The notes: generated by a model from the letters alone, not told the origin. A DNA stretch of 64,000 nt from an uncultured Pelagibacteraceae bacterium (GCA_902532525.1 CACAIK010000001.1:124001-188000); one strand, 5' to 3'. Positions 1 through 8,154 are shown, counted from the stretch's first letter. Program-made: numbers and translations.

Positions 1-1037
1 GAAACGCAAAAAAACTTGGCGTAAAAAATATTATTATTCAAGATCTAAAAGATATTTTTGTAAAAAATTATGTTTATCCAATGATTAGAGGCCATGCAAT
101 ATATGAAGGTGTTTATTTGCTTGGAACCTCAATTGCTAGACCTTTAATAGCCAAAGATCAAATTAGAATTGCTAAAAAATTTAAGGCCTATGCTGTGTCT
201 CATGGATCAACAGGAAAAGGTAATGATCAAGTAAGATTTGAGTTAGGTTATCATTATTTTGGTCCTAAAATAAAAGTTATTGCGCCTTGGAGAATTTGGA
301 AGCTGAAATCTAGATCAGATCTAATTAATTATGCAAAAAAAAATAAAATTGAAATACCTAAAGACAAGAAAGGAGCGCCACCTTTTTCAGTAGACGATAA
401 TATTTTTCATACATCAACAGAAGGAAAGTTGTTAGAAAATCCAAAAAACTCTGCACCTGACTTTATCTTTCAAAGAACGGTATCTCCAGAAAAAGCACCT
501 AATAAATCTTCAATTGTAAAAATAGACTTTAAAAGTGGAGATCCGATTGCAGTGAATGGGAAAAAACTATCTCCATCTAAATTGCTTGGAAAATTAAACG
601 ACATAGCTGGAAAAAATGCTGTTGGAAGAGTTGATCTAGTAGAAAATAGATTTATCGGTATAAAATCAAGAGGTGTATACGAAACACCAGGTGGAACTTT
701 ATTAATGCACGCTCATAGAGCTATAGAGTCTGTTACACTTGATAAAGATACAATGCATAAGAAAGAAAAAATTATGCCTAGATATGCGGAACTGATTTAC
801 AATGGATATTGGTTTTCTAAAGAAAGATTTAAATTACAAAGAATTGTAGATCTTAAGAGAAATAAAGTAAATGGATCAGTTAAATTGAGGTTATATAAAG
901 GGAATGTTATTATTCATTCAAGAATAACTAAAAGTTCAGCTTATTCTATGAAAAAAGTTTCATTTGAGGAAAATAAAACTTTTAATAAATCAAATGTTGA
1001 AAGATTTATTAATTTTCACAAGAAAAAATTAAAATAA
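1..1037 (+). CDS. argG: Argininosuccinate synthase, 3' part (5' end outside window)
   Basis: This is the C-terminal roughly four-fifths of argininosuccinate synthase, which joins citrulline and aspartate with ATP in arginine biosynthesis. The reading frame is open from the first bases (NAKKLGVKNIIIQDLK...), so the ATG at base 81 is internal and not the start. Family-typical stretches follow: YPMIRGHAIYEGVYLLGTS, AVSHGSTGKGNDQVRFE (citrulline/aspartate-binding region) and the conserved APWRIW. The C-terminal multimerisation region is present and the stop codon is intact. Six bases separate it from the photolyase-like gene on the same strand, so the two may be co-transcribed. Nothing looks broken; the truncation comes only from the window edge. 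Confidence 0.95.
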   Translation, partial: NAKKLGVKNIIIQDLKDIFVKNYVYPMIRGHAIYEGVYLLGTSIARPLIAKDQIRIAKKFKAYAVSHGSTGKGNDQVRFELGYHYFGPKIKVIAPWRIWKLKSRSDLINYAKKNKIEIPKDKKGAPPFSVDDNIFHTSTEGKLLENPKNSAPDFIFQRTVSPEKAPNKSSIVKIDFKSGDPIAVNGKKLSPSKLLGKLNDIAGKNAVGRVDLVENRFIGIKSRGVYETPGGTLLMHAHRAIESVTLDKDTMHKKEKIMPRYAELIYNGYWFSKERFKLQRIVDLKRNKVNGSVKLRLYKGNVIIHSRITKSSAYSMKKVSFEENKTFNKSNVERFINFHKKKLK

Positions 1038-1043
1038 AATATC

Positions 1044-2186
1044 ATGAATTTTGAACCAAGTCGGGCGCAAGCCATCAATAAACTAGATAATTTTGTTGAA
1101 AATAATCTTTCTGAATATTCAAGATTGAGAAATTTTGATTTTGGTCCAGATAAAAGATCAAATATATCTTGTATTTCTCCATATATATCTCATGGAATAT
1201 TAAATGAGTTAGAAGTTATAGATAAAGCCTTAAAGAAATTTTCATTTTCTAAAAATGAAAAATTTATTCAGGAGGTTTTGTGGCGTACTTATTGGAAAGG
1301 ATGGTTAGAATTAAGACCTAATGTATGGACAGATTACCTAATAGAATTAAAAATTATAAGAGAAGAATACAAAGATAATAAAGATTACTTAGATGCCATT
1401 GATGGAAATACAAATATAGAATGTTTTAATGAATGGGTTAAAGAATTAAAAGAATTTAATTACCTTCATAATCATACAAGAATGTGGTTTGCCAGTATCT
1501 GGATTTTTACTTTAAATTTACCTTGGCAATTAGGAGCTGAATTTTTTATGAAGCATCTCTATGATGGAGATGCAGCATCTAATACATTAGGATGGAGATG
1601 GGTTGCAGGAATACAAACACAAGGTAAGCATTATTTGGCAAGTGAATGGAATATAAAAAAATTTACTAATAACAGATTTAATAACATTAATTTAAACGAA
1701 AATGCACCTCCTAAAGTTAGCGAGAAATTATACAAGGCTGTCTTAAAAGATTTTAGTAATCCAATAAGCTTAGATCAGCAAAATTTAATTATTTTTGAAA
1801 ATAATCTTTCTTTTGAGTTCACTGATTTCAAAGACCATAAATTTAAAAAGATTTATTTAGTAAATAATAAAAACGACAGTAGAAATATTAAACTTAGTGA
1901 AAAAACAGTGAAATTTAAGACTAATTTAATTCAGGACCAAAAAAGAAGGTTGGATGAAAAATCTTTGGATTGTGAAATTATTGATATTGGTAAGCTTAAA
2001 ACAATTGAGAATAGTTATTTTTTATATCCTTGTGTTGGAGAAAACTTAGATTTTTTAACTTCTCAAGGAATAAATAATATAAAATTTCTTTATCGTAATT
2101 TAGACCAAAGTTCTTGGAAATATTGCAATAAAGGTTTTTTTAATTTCAAAAAGTATATACCAAGTATAATTAAAGAATTTTTTTAA
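1044..2186 (+). CDS. Photolyase/cryptochrome-like FAD-binding protein without the N-terminal antenna domain
   Basis: The first ~210 residues match the helical FAD-binding domain of the DNA photolyase/cryptochrome family: SCISPYISHG (42-51), EVLWRTYWKGW (77-87), NHTRMW (143-148), DGDAASN (174-180) and GWRW (183-186). Photolyases normally begin with a ~130-residue alpha/beta domain carrying the antenna cofactor; here the FAD domain begins almost at residue 1. A ~160-residue C-terminal part, with alternating strand-like and helix-like stretches (KKIYLVNN, CEIIDIGK, NIKFLYRN), follows instead. Light-dependent DNA repair or blue-light sensing is inferred. The start ATG lies 6 bases after argG, and the gene sits in an island with a second photolyase-family gene. 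Confidence 0.8.
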   Translation: MNFEPSRAQAINKLDNFVENNLSEYSRLRNFDFGPDKRSNISCISPYISHGILNELEVIDKALKKFSFSKNEKFIQEVLWRTYWKGWLELRPNVWTDYLIELKIIREEYKDNKDYLDAIDGNTNIECFNEWVKELKEFNYLHNHTRMWFASIWIFTLNLPWQLGAEFFMKHLYDGDAASNTLGWRWVAGIQTQGKHYLASEWNIKKFTNNRFNNINLNENAPPKVSEKLYKAVLKDFSNPISLDQQNLIIFENNLSFEFTDFKDHKFKKIYLVNNKNDSRNIKLSEKTVKFKTNLIQDQKRRLDEKSLDCEIIDIGKLKTIENSYFLYPCVGENLDFLTSQGINNIKFLYRNLDQSSWKYCNKGFFNFKKYIPSIIKEFF

Positions 2187-2227
2187 AGAACTATTGTAAA
2201 TTATCAAAATTATGAGATAACAATAAT

Positions 2228-2458
2228 ATGAATAACCCGCAAGTTCTTGAAATTATTGAAAATCTTAAAGGCAGAAGGAATTACGAAGAAAAGAAAGCTT
2301 CAAAATTAGGTTTCAACTCTCTTTACGCATATATTGAAAATAAAATACTAAAAGAGAAAGAAGCTGAAGCAGCAAAAACTCTTGAACAATCAGCCCCTAA
2401 AGAAGAAGTGCTTGAAGTAAAAAAACCAGAGAAAAAGAAAAGCTGCTCTTGTTGTTAA
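2228..2458 (+). CDS. Small charged protein with Cys-rich C-terminus
   Basis: A 76-residue protein of unknown function. The N-terminal half looks helical and basic (ENLKGRRNYEEKKASKLGF); the C-terminal half is rich in Glu, Lys and Ala and probably disordered. It ends in KKKSCSCC, so three of the last four residues are cysteines (73, 75, 76). Such a tail could bind metal or be modified, but nothing in the sequence proves that. There is no signal peptide or membrane segment. It follows the photolyase-like gene on the same strand after 41 bases and converges with the DUF2256 gene, whose stop codon follows immediately. I do not recognise a family. Confidence 0.6.
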   Translation: MNNPQVLEIIENLKGRRNYEEKKASKLGFNSLYAYIENKILKEKEAEAAKTLEQSAPKEEVLEVKKPEKKKSCSCC

Positions 2459-2587
2459 TTAGTTATTTTTTGAACATTTCTTAGAACAATATTTCACTTT
2501 ATCCCAGTTCAATTTCCATTTTTTTCTCCAAGTAAAAGGTCTCTTACATACAGGGCAAATTTTTGTGGGTAAATTTTCTTTTCTCAC
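2459..2587 (-). CDS. DUF2256-type small zinc-ribbon protein (GTG start)
   Basis: A 42-residue protein read from a GTG start. It contains KICPVCKRPF followed by WRKKW and then WDKVKYCSKKCSK: two CxxC/CxxxC cysteine pairs and a Trp/Lys-rich centre, as in the DUF2256 family. That family is commonly found beside cryptochrome/photolyase-like genes of the COG3046 group, as here. The start overlaps the stop of the upstream photolyase-family gene (TAGTG on the minus strand), which suggests translational coupling. It converges with the CSCC gene without a gap. A structural zinc site is likely from the cysteines; the biochemical role is unknown. It is easily missed because of its size and non-ATG start. 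Confidence 0.8.
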   Translation of the reverse strand: MRKENLPTKICPVCKRPFTWRKKWKLNWDKVKYCSKKCSKNN

Positions 2588-4077
2588 TATGCAGTATTTT
2601 GTTTAATAAATTTTTCTGCCTCAGCTAAAATTAATTTTTTTCTATCAGGTTTCATTTTATCGAAAATTCTAACCATCATAGATAATCTAGGATTTTTTAA
2701 AAAGAAGGCTCTATTTCTATTTATGAATCTCCAATAAAGACCATCCATGGTATTGCACCATTCTCCTTTTTTAAAATCCATCATTTTCATGAAATAAGTG
2801 GATCCGCAAATATATGGTTTTGTTGCAAATATTCCTCCATCACTGAAAAGCCCCATTCCATAAACATTCGGTACCATTACCCAGTCAGAGGAATCCACAA
2901 ACATTTCCATAAACCATTTGTAAACATACGTTGGCTTAACTTCACATAAATTCATTATGTTTGATAAAATCATTAACCTTTCAATATGATGTGACCAACC
3001 ATAATTCACTGCATTTTTAATAGCATAATCTAGAGGTGGTAACCCTGTTGTTCCTTCGTACCATGAGTTTTTCATTTTTCTATTTTGTTTAAAAAAATTT
3101 CTAGTTTCCATTTCTTTTGAATAGCTTTGATATATTCCCCTCATAAATTCTCTCCACCCGATTACTTGACGAATATAACCCTCTAAGGAATTTAATCTTA
3201 TTTTATTTTTGTTGTGAAAATCTAAAACTTTTTTAATTATAAATTCTGGAGTGATAAGACCTAAATTGATGTAAGGACTTAAAGCACTATGAAATAATAT
3301 ATTATCTTTCTGATCAACTGCATCTTCATAATCCCCAAATAAATTTGATTTCTCTTTAATAAAAAAATTTAATAATTTAATTACATCATCATATTCCGTA
3401 GCAAACCAAAAATCTTTCGTATTACCTGGGTGACTTTTAAAATTTTTATCAATTAAAATTTTTAGTTTTTTCGTATGAACAGTCTCAGTAATTTTAGGGA
3501 ATTTGGGTATAGATATATTCTTTGGAAGTTTATTTCGATTTTCTTCGTCAAAACTCCATTTGCCTCCTTCTGGATTACCATCTTTTTTCATAAGTATATC
3601 CAAATCTCTTCTAGTCTCTTTATAAAAAACTGCCATAAAAGGTTTTTTTGATTTTGATAAATAGTTTTTAAATTTTTCTCTAGAATTTAAAAACATTGGT
3701 GTTTGAATAATATTCCATTTAATTTTTTCCTTTTTTAAAAAATTTGTAATTTTATTTTCAAAAAACTTATCCTCAATTTCGAAACTTGAAATTTCTTTAA
3801 TTTTTTTTGCTTTAATTATTTTTTTTAATTTTTCTGTGTAATCCAGCTTGAAAGATTTATCCTCGATCGAAGAATATTCTAATTTAAATTTATTTTTTTT
3901 CAGTCTGTCTGCGTGAGATCGCATGCAAGATAAGAACAATAATATCTTTTGTTTATGATGCTTTTCGTACGTACAAAGCTGATAATCTTCAGCCATAAAG
4001 AAAAAGTGGTCTTTTCTGTACTTTTCTAGATATTTCTCTGAGAAAAGCTGATTTCCAAGTAGAAAAAATAATTTCAT
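2587..4077 (-). CDS. Cryptochrome/deoxyribodipyrimidine photolyase-related protein (COG3046 / PhrB-like)
   Basis: A 496-residue, full-length member of the prokaryotic (6-4) photolyase/cryptochrome-like group. The N-terminal alpha/beta domain starts at once (MKLFFLLGNQLF). The FAD domain carries VIGWREFMRGIYQ, GWSHHIERLMILSN and DWVMVPNVYGMG. Characterised relatives bind a 4Fe-4S cluster with four cysteines. In the corresponding region I see only C378 (NLCEVKP), C424 (PYICGS) and C441 (EWCNTMDG), and the usual closely spaced YCxxC pair reads DFKKG. Cluster binding is therefore uncertain. It is followed by the overlapping DUF2256 gene and is divergent from the SDR gene, with a 27-base gap. A light-driven repair or signalling role is inferred. 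Confidence 0.85.
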   Translation of the reverse strand: MKLFFLLGNQLFSEKYLEKYRKDHFFFMAEDYQLCTYEKHHKQKILLFLSCMRSHADRLKKNKFKLEYSSIEDKSFKLDYTEKLKKIIKAKKIKEISSFEIEDKFFENKITNFLKKEKIKWNIIQTPMFLNSREKFKNYLSKSKKPFMAVFYKETRRDLDILMKKDGNPEGGKWSFDEENRNKLPKNISIPKFPKITETVHTKKLKILIDKNFKSHPGNTKDFWFATEYDDVIKLLNFFIKEKSNLFGDYEDAVDQKDNILFHSALSPYINLGLITPEFIIKKVLDFHNKNKIRLNSLEGYIRQVIGWREFMRGIYQSYSKEMETRNFFKQNRKMKNSWYEGTTGLPPLDYAIKNAVNYGWSHHIERLMILSNIMNLCEVKPTYVYKWFMEMFVDSSDWVMVPNVYGMGLFSDGGIFATKPYICGSTYFMKMMDFKKGEWCNTMDGLYWRFINRNRAFFLKNPRLSMMVRIFDKMKPDRKKLILAEAEKFIKQNTA

Positions 4078-4104
4078 TAACTATATATAACTCTTTAAAA
4101 ATTT

Positions 4105-4815
4105 ATGTCAGAAAAATATTTAGTAGTAGGTGCGACAGGATCTATCGGATCTAATTTAGCCGAACAGTTATACGCAGCCGGCAAAGAAGTACATTTAATT
4201 GGTAGGGATGAAGAGAGAACAAAATCTTTGTCTGAAAAACTAAATTGTAAATATACAGTCTCTGATGTTTTAGAAAATGGTTTTGTTGAAAAGATTAAGT
4301 CCGAAATAGATGATATCAAAGGTATAGCTTATTGTGTTGGTTCAATTGATTTAAAACCTTTGAGAATGGTTTCAGAACAAGATTTTACAAAATGTATGAA
4401 ACTAAATTTATATTCTGCAGTAGATTTAATTAAAGGTTATCAAGAAAGCTTAAAAAAAAATAAAGGATCGATTGTTTTGTTTTCAACTGTTGCTGCTCAA
4501 AGGGGTTTTACAAATCATGCAATTATAGCTTCAACCAAAGCAGCTGTTGAAGGATTAACTGTTTCTTTAGCAGCAGAATTTGCTCCTAATATAAGAGTAA
4601 ACTGCATTGCTCCAAGTTTAACTAATTCAAAAATTGCAGAGCCAATGCTTAAAAATAAAGTTTTAGCTGATGGTATAGCAAAAGCCCATCCATTAAAAAG
4701 ACTTGGAGAAGGTAAAGACTCAGCTTCGCTTGCAAAATTTCTAATAACTGAAGACAGTTCTTGGGTTACAGGACAAATTATTGCTGTCGATGGTGGTAGA
4801 TCAAAACTTTCATAG
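4105..4815 (+). CDS. SDR-family oxidoreductase-like protein lacking the catalytic tyrosine
   Basis: A 236-residue Rossmann-fold protein of the short-chain dehydrogenase/reductase family. The nucleotide-binding GATGSIG (9-15) is near the N-terminus and a typical C-terminal WVTGQIIAVDGG is present. The active-site serine is kept (FST, S127) and so is the lysine (K145), but the YxxxK tyrosine position is isoleucine (I141 in HAIIASTK). The NNAG motif has become YCVG. Ordinary SDR chemistry therefore looks impaired, so a binding, regulatory or altered catalytic role is possible. The start ATG lies 27 bases from the divergent photolyase-family gene, and the next gene begins at once, suggesting an operon with the sugar dehydrogenase. 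Confidence 0.85.
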   Translation: MSEKYLVVGATGSIGSNLAEQLYAAGKEVHLIGRDEERTKSLSEKLNCKYTVSDVLENGFVEKIKSEIDDIKGIAYCVGSIDLKPLRMVSEQDFTKCMKLNLYSAVDLIKGYQESLKKNKGSIVLFSTVAAQRGFTNHAIIASTKAAVEGLTVSLAAEFAPNIRVNCIAPSLTNSKIAEPMLKNKVLADGIAKAHPLKRLGEGKDSASLAKFLITEDSSWVTGQIIAVDGGRSKLS

Positions 4816-4816
4816 A

Positions 4817-5881
4817 GTGAAGAAATTATTATTTCTTTTATCATTAATACTATTCTCAACTAATTCATTTAGTAAAAATTTTAATTTTAATAAAATTATT
4901 GAATTAGAAGCACCTTGGGGTTCGTCGTTTGTTAATGAAAATGAAATGATTGTTACCGAGAAAGGTGGCAAAATAAAATTTGTAAACATTTCTACAAAAG
5001 AGATAAATGAAATTGATCATAACTTAAATTTTGTAGAATATGGACAGGGAGGATTATTAGATATTCTGTATCATGAAGATTACATTTACATCTCATACAC
5101 AGAAAATAGAAATAATTGGAAGACTAGTACTTCAATTGCACGTGCAAAATTTAATAAAAACAAATTAAATTTTAAAAATATTTTTCAAGCCAATCCACCA
5201 ATTGACTCGCCCTATCATTTTGGTTCAAGACTTGCGATTAAAGGCAACTATTTATTTGCTTCTGCAGGTGAAAGAGGCGGGGGAATGATTGCTCAAGATG
5301 GAAATAAACATCCAGGAAGTATAATTAGAATTTATCTAGATGGTAGCATTCCAAAAGACAATCCTCGTTTTGAGGGGAAATCAGACTGGCTACCTGAAAT
5401 ATATCAAATTGGTGTAAGAAATCCTCAAGGTTTAGCTTTATCACCTTTTGATGGAAAAATTTATATGAGCAATCATGGTGCAAAAGGAGGTGATTGGTTT
5501 GGTGAAGCAAAGAAAGGTGAAAATTATGGTTGGAAAATTCTTGGATGGGGTGGCACAAATTATTCAGGTATACCAATAGGGCCAAAATGGAAACCTGGCT
5601 TTACAAAAGCCATTCAATATTGGGTTCCATCTATAGCCACAAGTGCAATCACAATTTATAAAGGCAATGAATTTAAAGAATGGAATGGTCATGCATTAAT
5701 TACTTCTCTTAAAGATAAGTCTTTAAGAAAATTAGAGTTTAATGATTTATCAAAAGTAAAAGAGGAAATAATATTTAAAGATAAAATTGGAAGAATCAGA
5801 GACATACAAATTCATCCTATAAATGGTAAACTATATTTTTTAAATCAAGATGGATTGTGGTTTATGGAAAATTCTAGTTAG
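4817..5881 (+). CDS. PQQ-dependent sugar dehydrogenase (YliI/soluble aldose dehydrogenase type), exported
   Basis: A beta-propeller sugar dehydrogenase of the soluble glucose/aldose dehydrogenase family, expected to oxidise sugars in the periplasm with PQQ. From the GTG chosen here the protein starts with a classical signal peptide (KKLLFLLSLILFSTNSFS). An in-frame ATG 36 bases upstream would put a poor hydrophilic extension before it and overlap the SDR gene, so I prefer the GTG just after the SDR stop. Family motifs are YHFGSRLAIKG, GVRNPQGLALSP and SNHGAKGGDW, where relatives usually have EHGPRGGDE, so one acidic residue is changed. It overlaps the convergent MBL gene by 8 bases. No PQQ biosynthesis genes are in the window. 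Confidence 0.85.
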   Translation: MKKLLFLLSLILFSTNSFSKNFNFNKIIELEAPWGSSFVNENEMIVTEKGGKIKFVNISTKEINEIDHNLNFVEYGQGGLLDILYHEDYIYISYTENRNNWKTSTSIARAKFNKNKLNFKNIFQANPPIDSPYHFGSRLAIKGNYLFASAGERGGGMIAQDGNKHPGSIIRIYLDGSIPKDNPRFEGKSDWLPEIYQIGVRNPQGLALSPFDGKIYMSNHGAKGGDWFGEAKKGENYGWKILGWGGTNYSGIPIGPKWKPGFTKAIQYWVPSIATSAITIYKGNEFKEWNGHALITSLKDKSLRKLEFNDLSKVKEEIIFKDKIGRIRDIQIHPINGKLYFLNQDGLWFMENSS

Positions 5882-6875
5882 TATCAAAAAGCTCTTTAAA
5901 TAATTTAAATTCACCAATTTTAAAAATAATTGCATCATCTTTTTTAAATCCAAATTTTTCTGCATTTTGCTTAAACCTTAAAGGGGGCTCTAATATTGGT
6001 TCAAGTGATAAGACAAAAGTTCCCCAATGCATTCCAATTACTTTTTTACTTTTTAAATCTTTAGCAAGTCCAAGGGCTTCTTCAGGGTTAGTGTGGTAAG
6101 CAGAAGAATCTTTAATTGAAGACATAGGATAAAAATTATATGCGCCAATGTTAATAAATGTTAAATCAATAGGACCATACTTATCTCCCAATTCTTTATA
6201 TATTTTTCCAACACCAGTATCACATGAAAATAATATTTTTTTTCCTTTGTATTCAATCAAATAGCTACCCCATAAAGTTTTGTTAGTATCCGTTAAACTC
6301 CTTTTTGACCAGTGGACTGATGGCAAAAAAGTAATATTTAAATTCTGATTTATTCTTATTTGATCATACCAATCCATTTCATTTACATCTTTAAATCTAT
6401 TAATTTTAAAATATTTTTTTAGCCCTAAAGGTGCCAGGACTTTAGATTCTTTATAAGGAAATCTCATTATTGTTTTCATGTCTTGATGATCGTAGTGATT
6501 GTGAGTTAGTAGAAAAATATCTGTTCTTGGTATCTCATTAAGATTTAATGCTGGTTCGGTAAATCTCTTCGGCCCAAAAAATAAAGGTCCTGCATTTTTT
6601 GAAAAAACTGGATCTGTTATTATTGTTATTTCCCCTAATTTCAATAAAAATGTTGCATGACCTATCCACGCTACATATTCTTCGTTTTGGAAATTATTTA
6701 AATCCAATAAAACTTTTTCTTTTTTAATGACATTACTTTCAGGAAAAGTCATATCTAATTTTTTTTTTTCTTGGTTAAAGACCTTAAACGACCAATTGAA
6801 ATTCATATCAATCACCTTTGAACCTTCAGGATTACGAAATGTGCCATTTGCTAAATGATGATATTTTTTTTTCAT
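5874..6875 (-). CDS. MBL-fold metallo-hydrolase (COG2220 / NAPE-PLD-like)
   Basis: A 333-residue metallo-beta-lactamase-fold hydrolase. GHATFLLKLGEITIITDPVF and the zinc-binding THNHYDHQD (HxHxDH) lie in the N-terminal half; PSVHWSKR, FSCDTGVG and GMHWGTF complete the expected metal ligands. The arrangement resembles the UlaG/NAPE-PLD-like branch, whose bacterial members are mostly uncharacterised, so the substrate cannot be named. There is no signal peptide, so it is probably cytoplasmic. It lies 6 bases after the TesA-like gene on the same strand, probably one transcript, and converges with the sugar dehydrogenase gene with an 8-base overlap of the two 3' ends. Confidence 0.85.
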   Translation of the reverse strand: MKKKYHHLANGTFRNPEGSKVIDMNFNWSFKVFNQEKKKLDMTFPESNVIKKEKVLLDLNNFQNEEYVAWIGHATFLLKLGEITIITDPVFSKNAGPLFFGPKRFTEPALNLNEIPRTDIFLLTHNHYDHQDMKTIMRFPYKESKVLAPLGLKKYFKINRFKDVNEMDWYDQIRINQNLNITFLPSVHWSKRSLTDTNKTLWGSYLIEYKGKKILFSCDTGVGKIYKELGDKYGPIDLTFINIGAYNFYPMSSIKDSSAYHTNPEEALGLAKDLKSKKVIGMHWGTFVLSLEPILEPPLRFKQNAEKFGFKKDDAIIFKIGEFKLFKELFDTN

Positions 6876-6881
6876 ATCCGA

Positions 6882-7490
6882 TTAATAATTTTTTGAAATA
6901 ATATCTTGAATTGTATTACTTATAACTATTGTTCCAGCTTTGTTAGGATGTATGCCATCTTGTTGATTTAGATTTGGATCAAGAGCAACACCCTCTAGCA
7001 AAAATGGAATTAAAGGTAAATTATATTTTTTTGACAATTTAGGATAAATAGCATCAAAATTTTTTTTATATTTAGTTCCATGAGTTGTTGGCGCAACCAT
7101 CCCAGCTATTATAATTTTTATTTTTTTACTGTTAGCGATTTTAATTATTTCTTCTAAATTTCTCTCGGTTTCATCTGGTTGAATTCCTCTAAGCATATCA
7201 TTTGCCCCAAGACCAAGGATGATTAGATCAATACCGGGTTCTGATAAGCTCCATTCTGCTCTATTCAATCCACCAGAAGAAGTACTTCCTGACACACTTC
7301 CATTTATTACCTTAATATTTAAACCACTCCTAACGAGATTACTTTCTAAAACCAAAGATAAGTGTTGCTCTTTAGGTAGACCATAACCCGCCATTAAACT
7401 ATCGCCGAATAATATAACCTTTTCTATTGCACTTGCATTTATGTGCACTAGAAAGAATAACAATATTTTTATAAATAAACTTTTATTCAT
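6882..7490 (-). CDS. tesA: GDSL/SGNH arylesterase-lysophospholipase (TesA family)
   Basis: A ~202-residue SGNH hydrolase of the TesA family (acyl-CoA thioesterase / lysophospholipase L1), expected in the periplasm. The chosen ATG gives a signal peptide (MNKSLFIKILLFFLVHINASA). An ATG 63 bases further upstream adds an unlikely extension inside the divergent ABC gene. Block I is FGDSLMAGYGL, block III is GLGANDML and block V is DGIHPN with the catalytic Asp and His. The start codon shares bases with the start codon of the divergent ABC ATPase gene. A divergent tesA-ybbA pair is also known from E. coli, which supports both names. Confidence 0.88.
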   Translation of the reverse strand: MNKSLFIKILLFFLVHINASAIEKVILFGDSLMAGYGLPKEQHLSLVLESNLVRSGLNIKVINGSVSGSTSSGGLNRAEWSLSEPGIDLIILGLGANDMLRGIQPDETERNLEEIIKIANSKKIKIIIAGMVAPTTHGTKYKKNFDAIYPKLSKKYNLPLIPFLLEGVALDPNLNQQDGIHPNKAGTIVISNTIQDIISKNY

Positions 7491-8154
7491 GAACACACTT
7501 CTTAAATTAAAAAAAATAAATCTCAAATACCAAACTGGGAAGGACAATATCAATGTTTTAAAAAATATTGATTTAACTATAAAAAAAAAAGAAACTGTAT
7601 CTGTGGTTGGAGAAAGTGGGTCAGGAAAAACAAGCTTGATTATGCTTATTGGTGGACTAGAACGTCCAACCTCAGGGAAAATTATATTTCAAGACAGGGA
7701 AATAACAAATCTTAATGAAGACGAAGTATCTGAAATTAGAAAGCAAAATATAGGAATTATATTTCAATCTTTCTATTTAATTCCAAATTATACAGCTGTT
7801 GAAAATGTAGCTTTAACACTTGAACTTAATGAATTTAAAAATCCAGAGAAAGAAGCAAAAAGTTTATTAGATCGATTTGGTCTAAAACATAGATTCAATA
7901 ATCTTCCAAGTCAATTATCTGGCGGAGAGCAACAACGTGTGGCGATTGCAAGAGCTATTGCAATGAAACCAGATTTGATTTTAGCTGATGAACCAACTGG
8001 TAATCTAGATACCGAAAACTCAATAATGATCTCTGAAATTTTATTTAAATACGTCAAAGAAGAAGGGTCTTCTTTAATAATGGTCACACATGATCCAAAA
8101 TTAGCAGACAAAGCAAAACGAAAAATTAAAATCAAAGATGGAAAAATTAAATAA
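7489..8154 (+). CDS. ybbA: ABC transporter ATP-binding protein (YbbA/LolD-like)
   Basis: A ~221-residue ABC ATPase of the LolD/MacB-like class that powers FtsX-type permeases. Walker A is GESGSGKT, the signature is LSGGEQQR and Walker B is LILADEPTG, with the switch histidine in MVTHD. The chosen ATG (MNTLLKLKKINLKY) is the family-typical start; an in-frame ATG 48 bases upstream lies inside the divergent esterase gene. The start shares two bases with the tesA start on the other strand. The stop overlaps the permease gene by 17 bases, so translation is probably coupled. The substrate is unknown; YbbAP partners are thought to move lipophilic molecules from the inner membrane. Confidence 0.9.
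   Translation: MNTLLKLKKINLKYQTGKDNINVLKNIDLTIKKKETVSVVGESGSGKTSLIMLIGGLERPTSGKIIFQDREITNLNEDEVSEIRKQNIGIIFQSFYLIPNYTAVENVALTLELNEFKNPEKEAKSLLDRFGLKHRFNNLPSQLSGGEQQRVAIARAIAMKPDLILADEPTGNLDTENSIMISEILFKYVKEEGSSLIMVTHDPKLADKAKRKIKIKDGKIK

Noticed and set aside
4781-4816. Upstream ATG for the sugar dehydrogenase
   Set aside because: It would overlap the SDR gene by 35 bases and put a hydrophilic stretch before a clear signal peptide; the GTG after the SDR stop fits better.
5136-5147. CACGTG-centred palindrome TTGCACGTGCAA in the sugar dehydrogenase gene
   Set aside because: It lacks the TTTCACGTGAAA core of parS and is far from parAB; likely chance within coding sequence.
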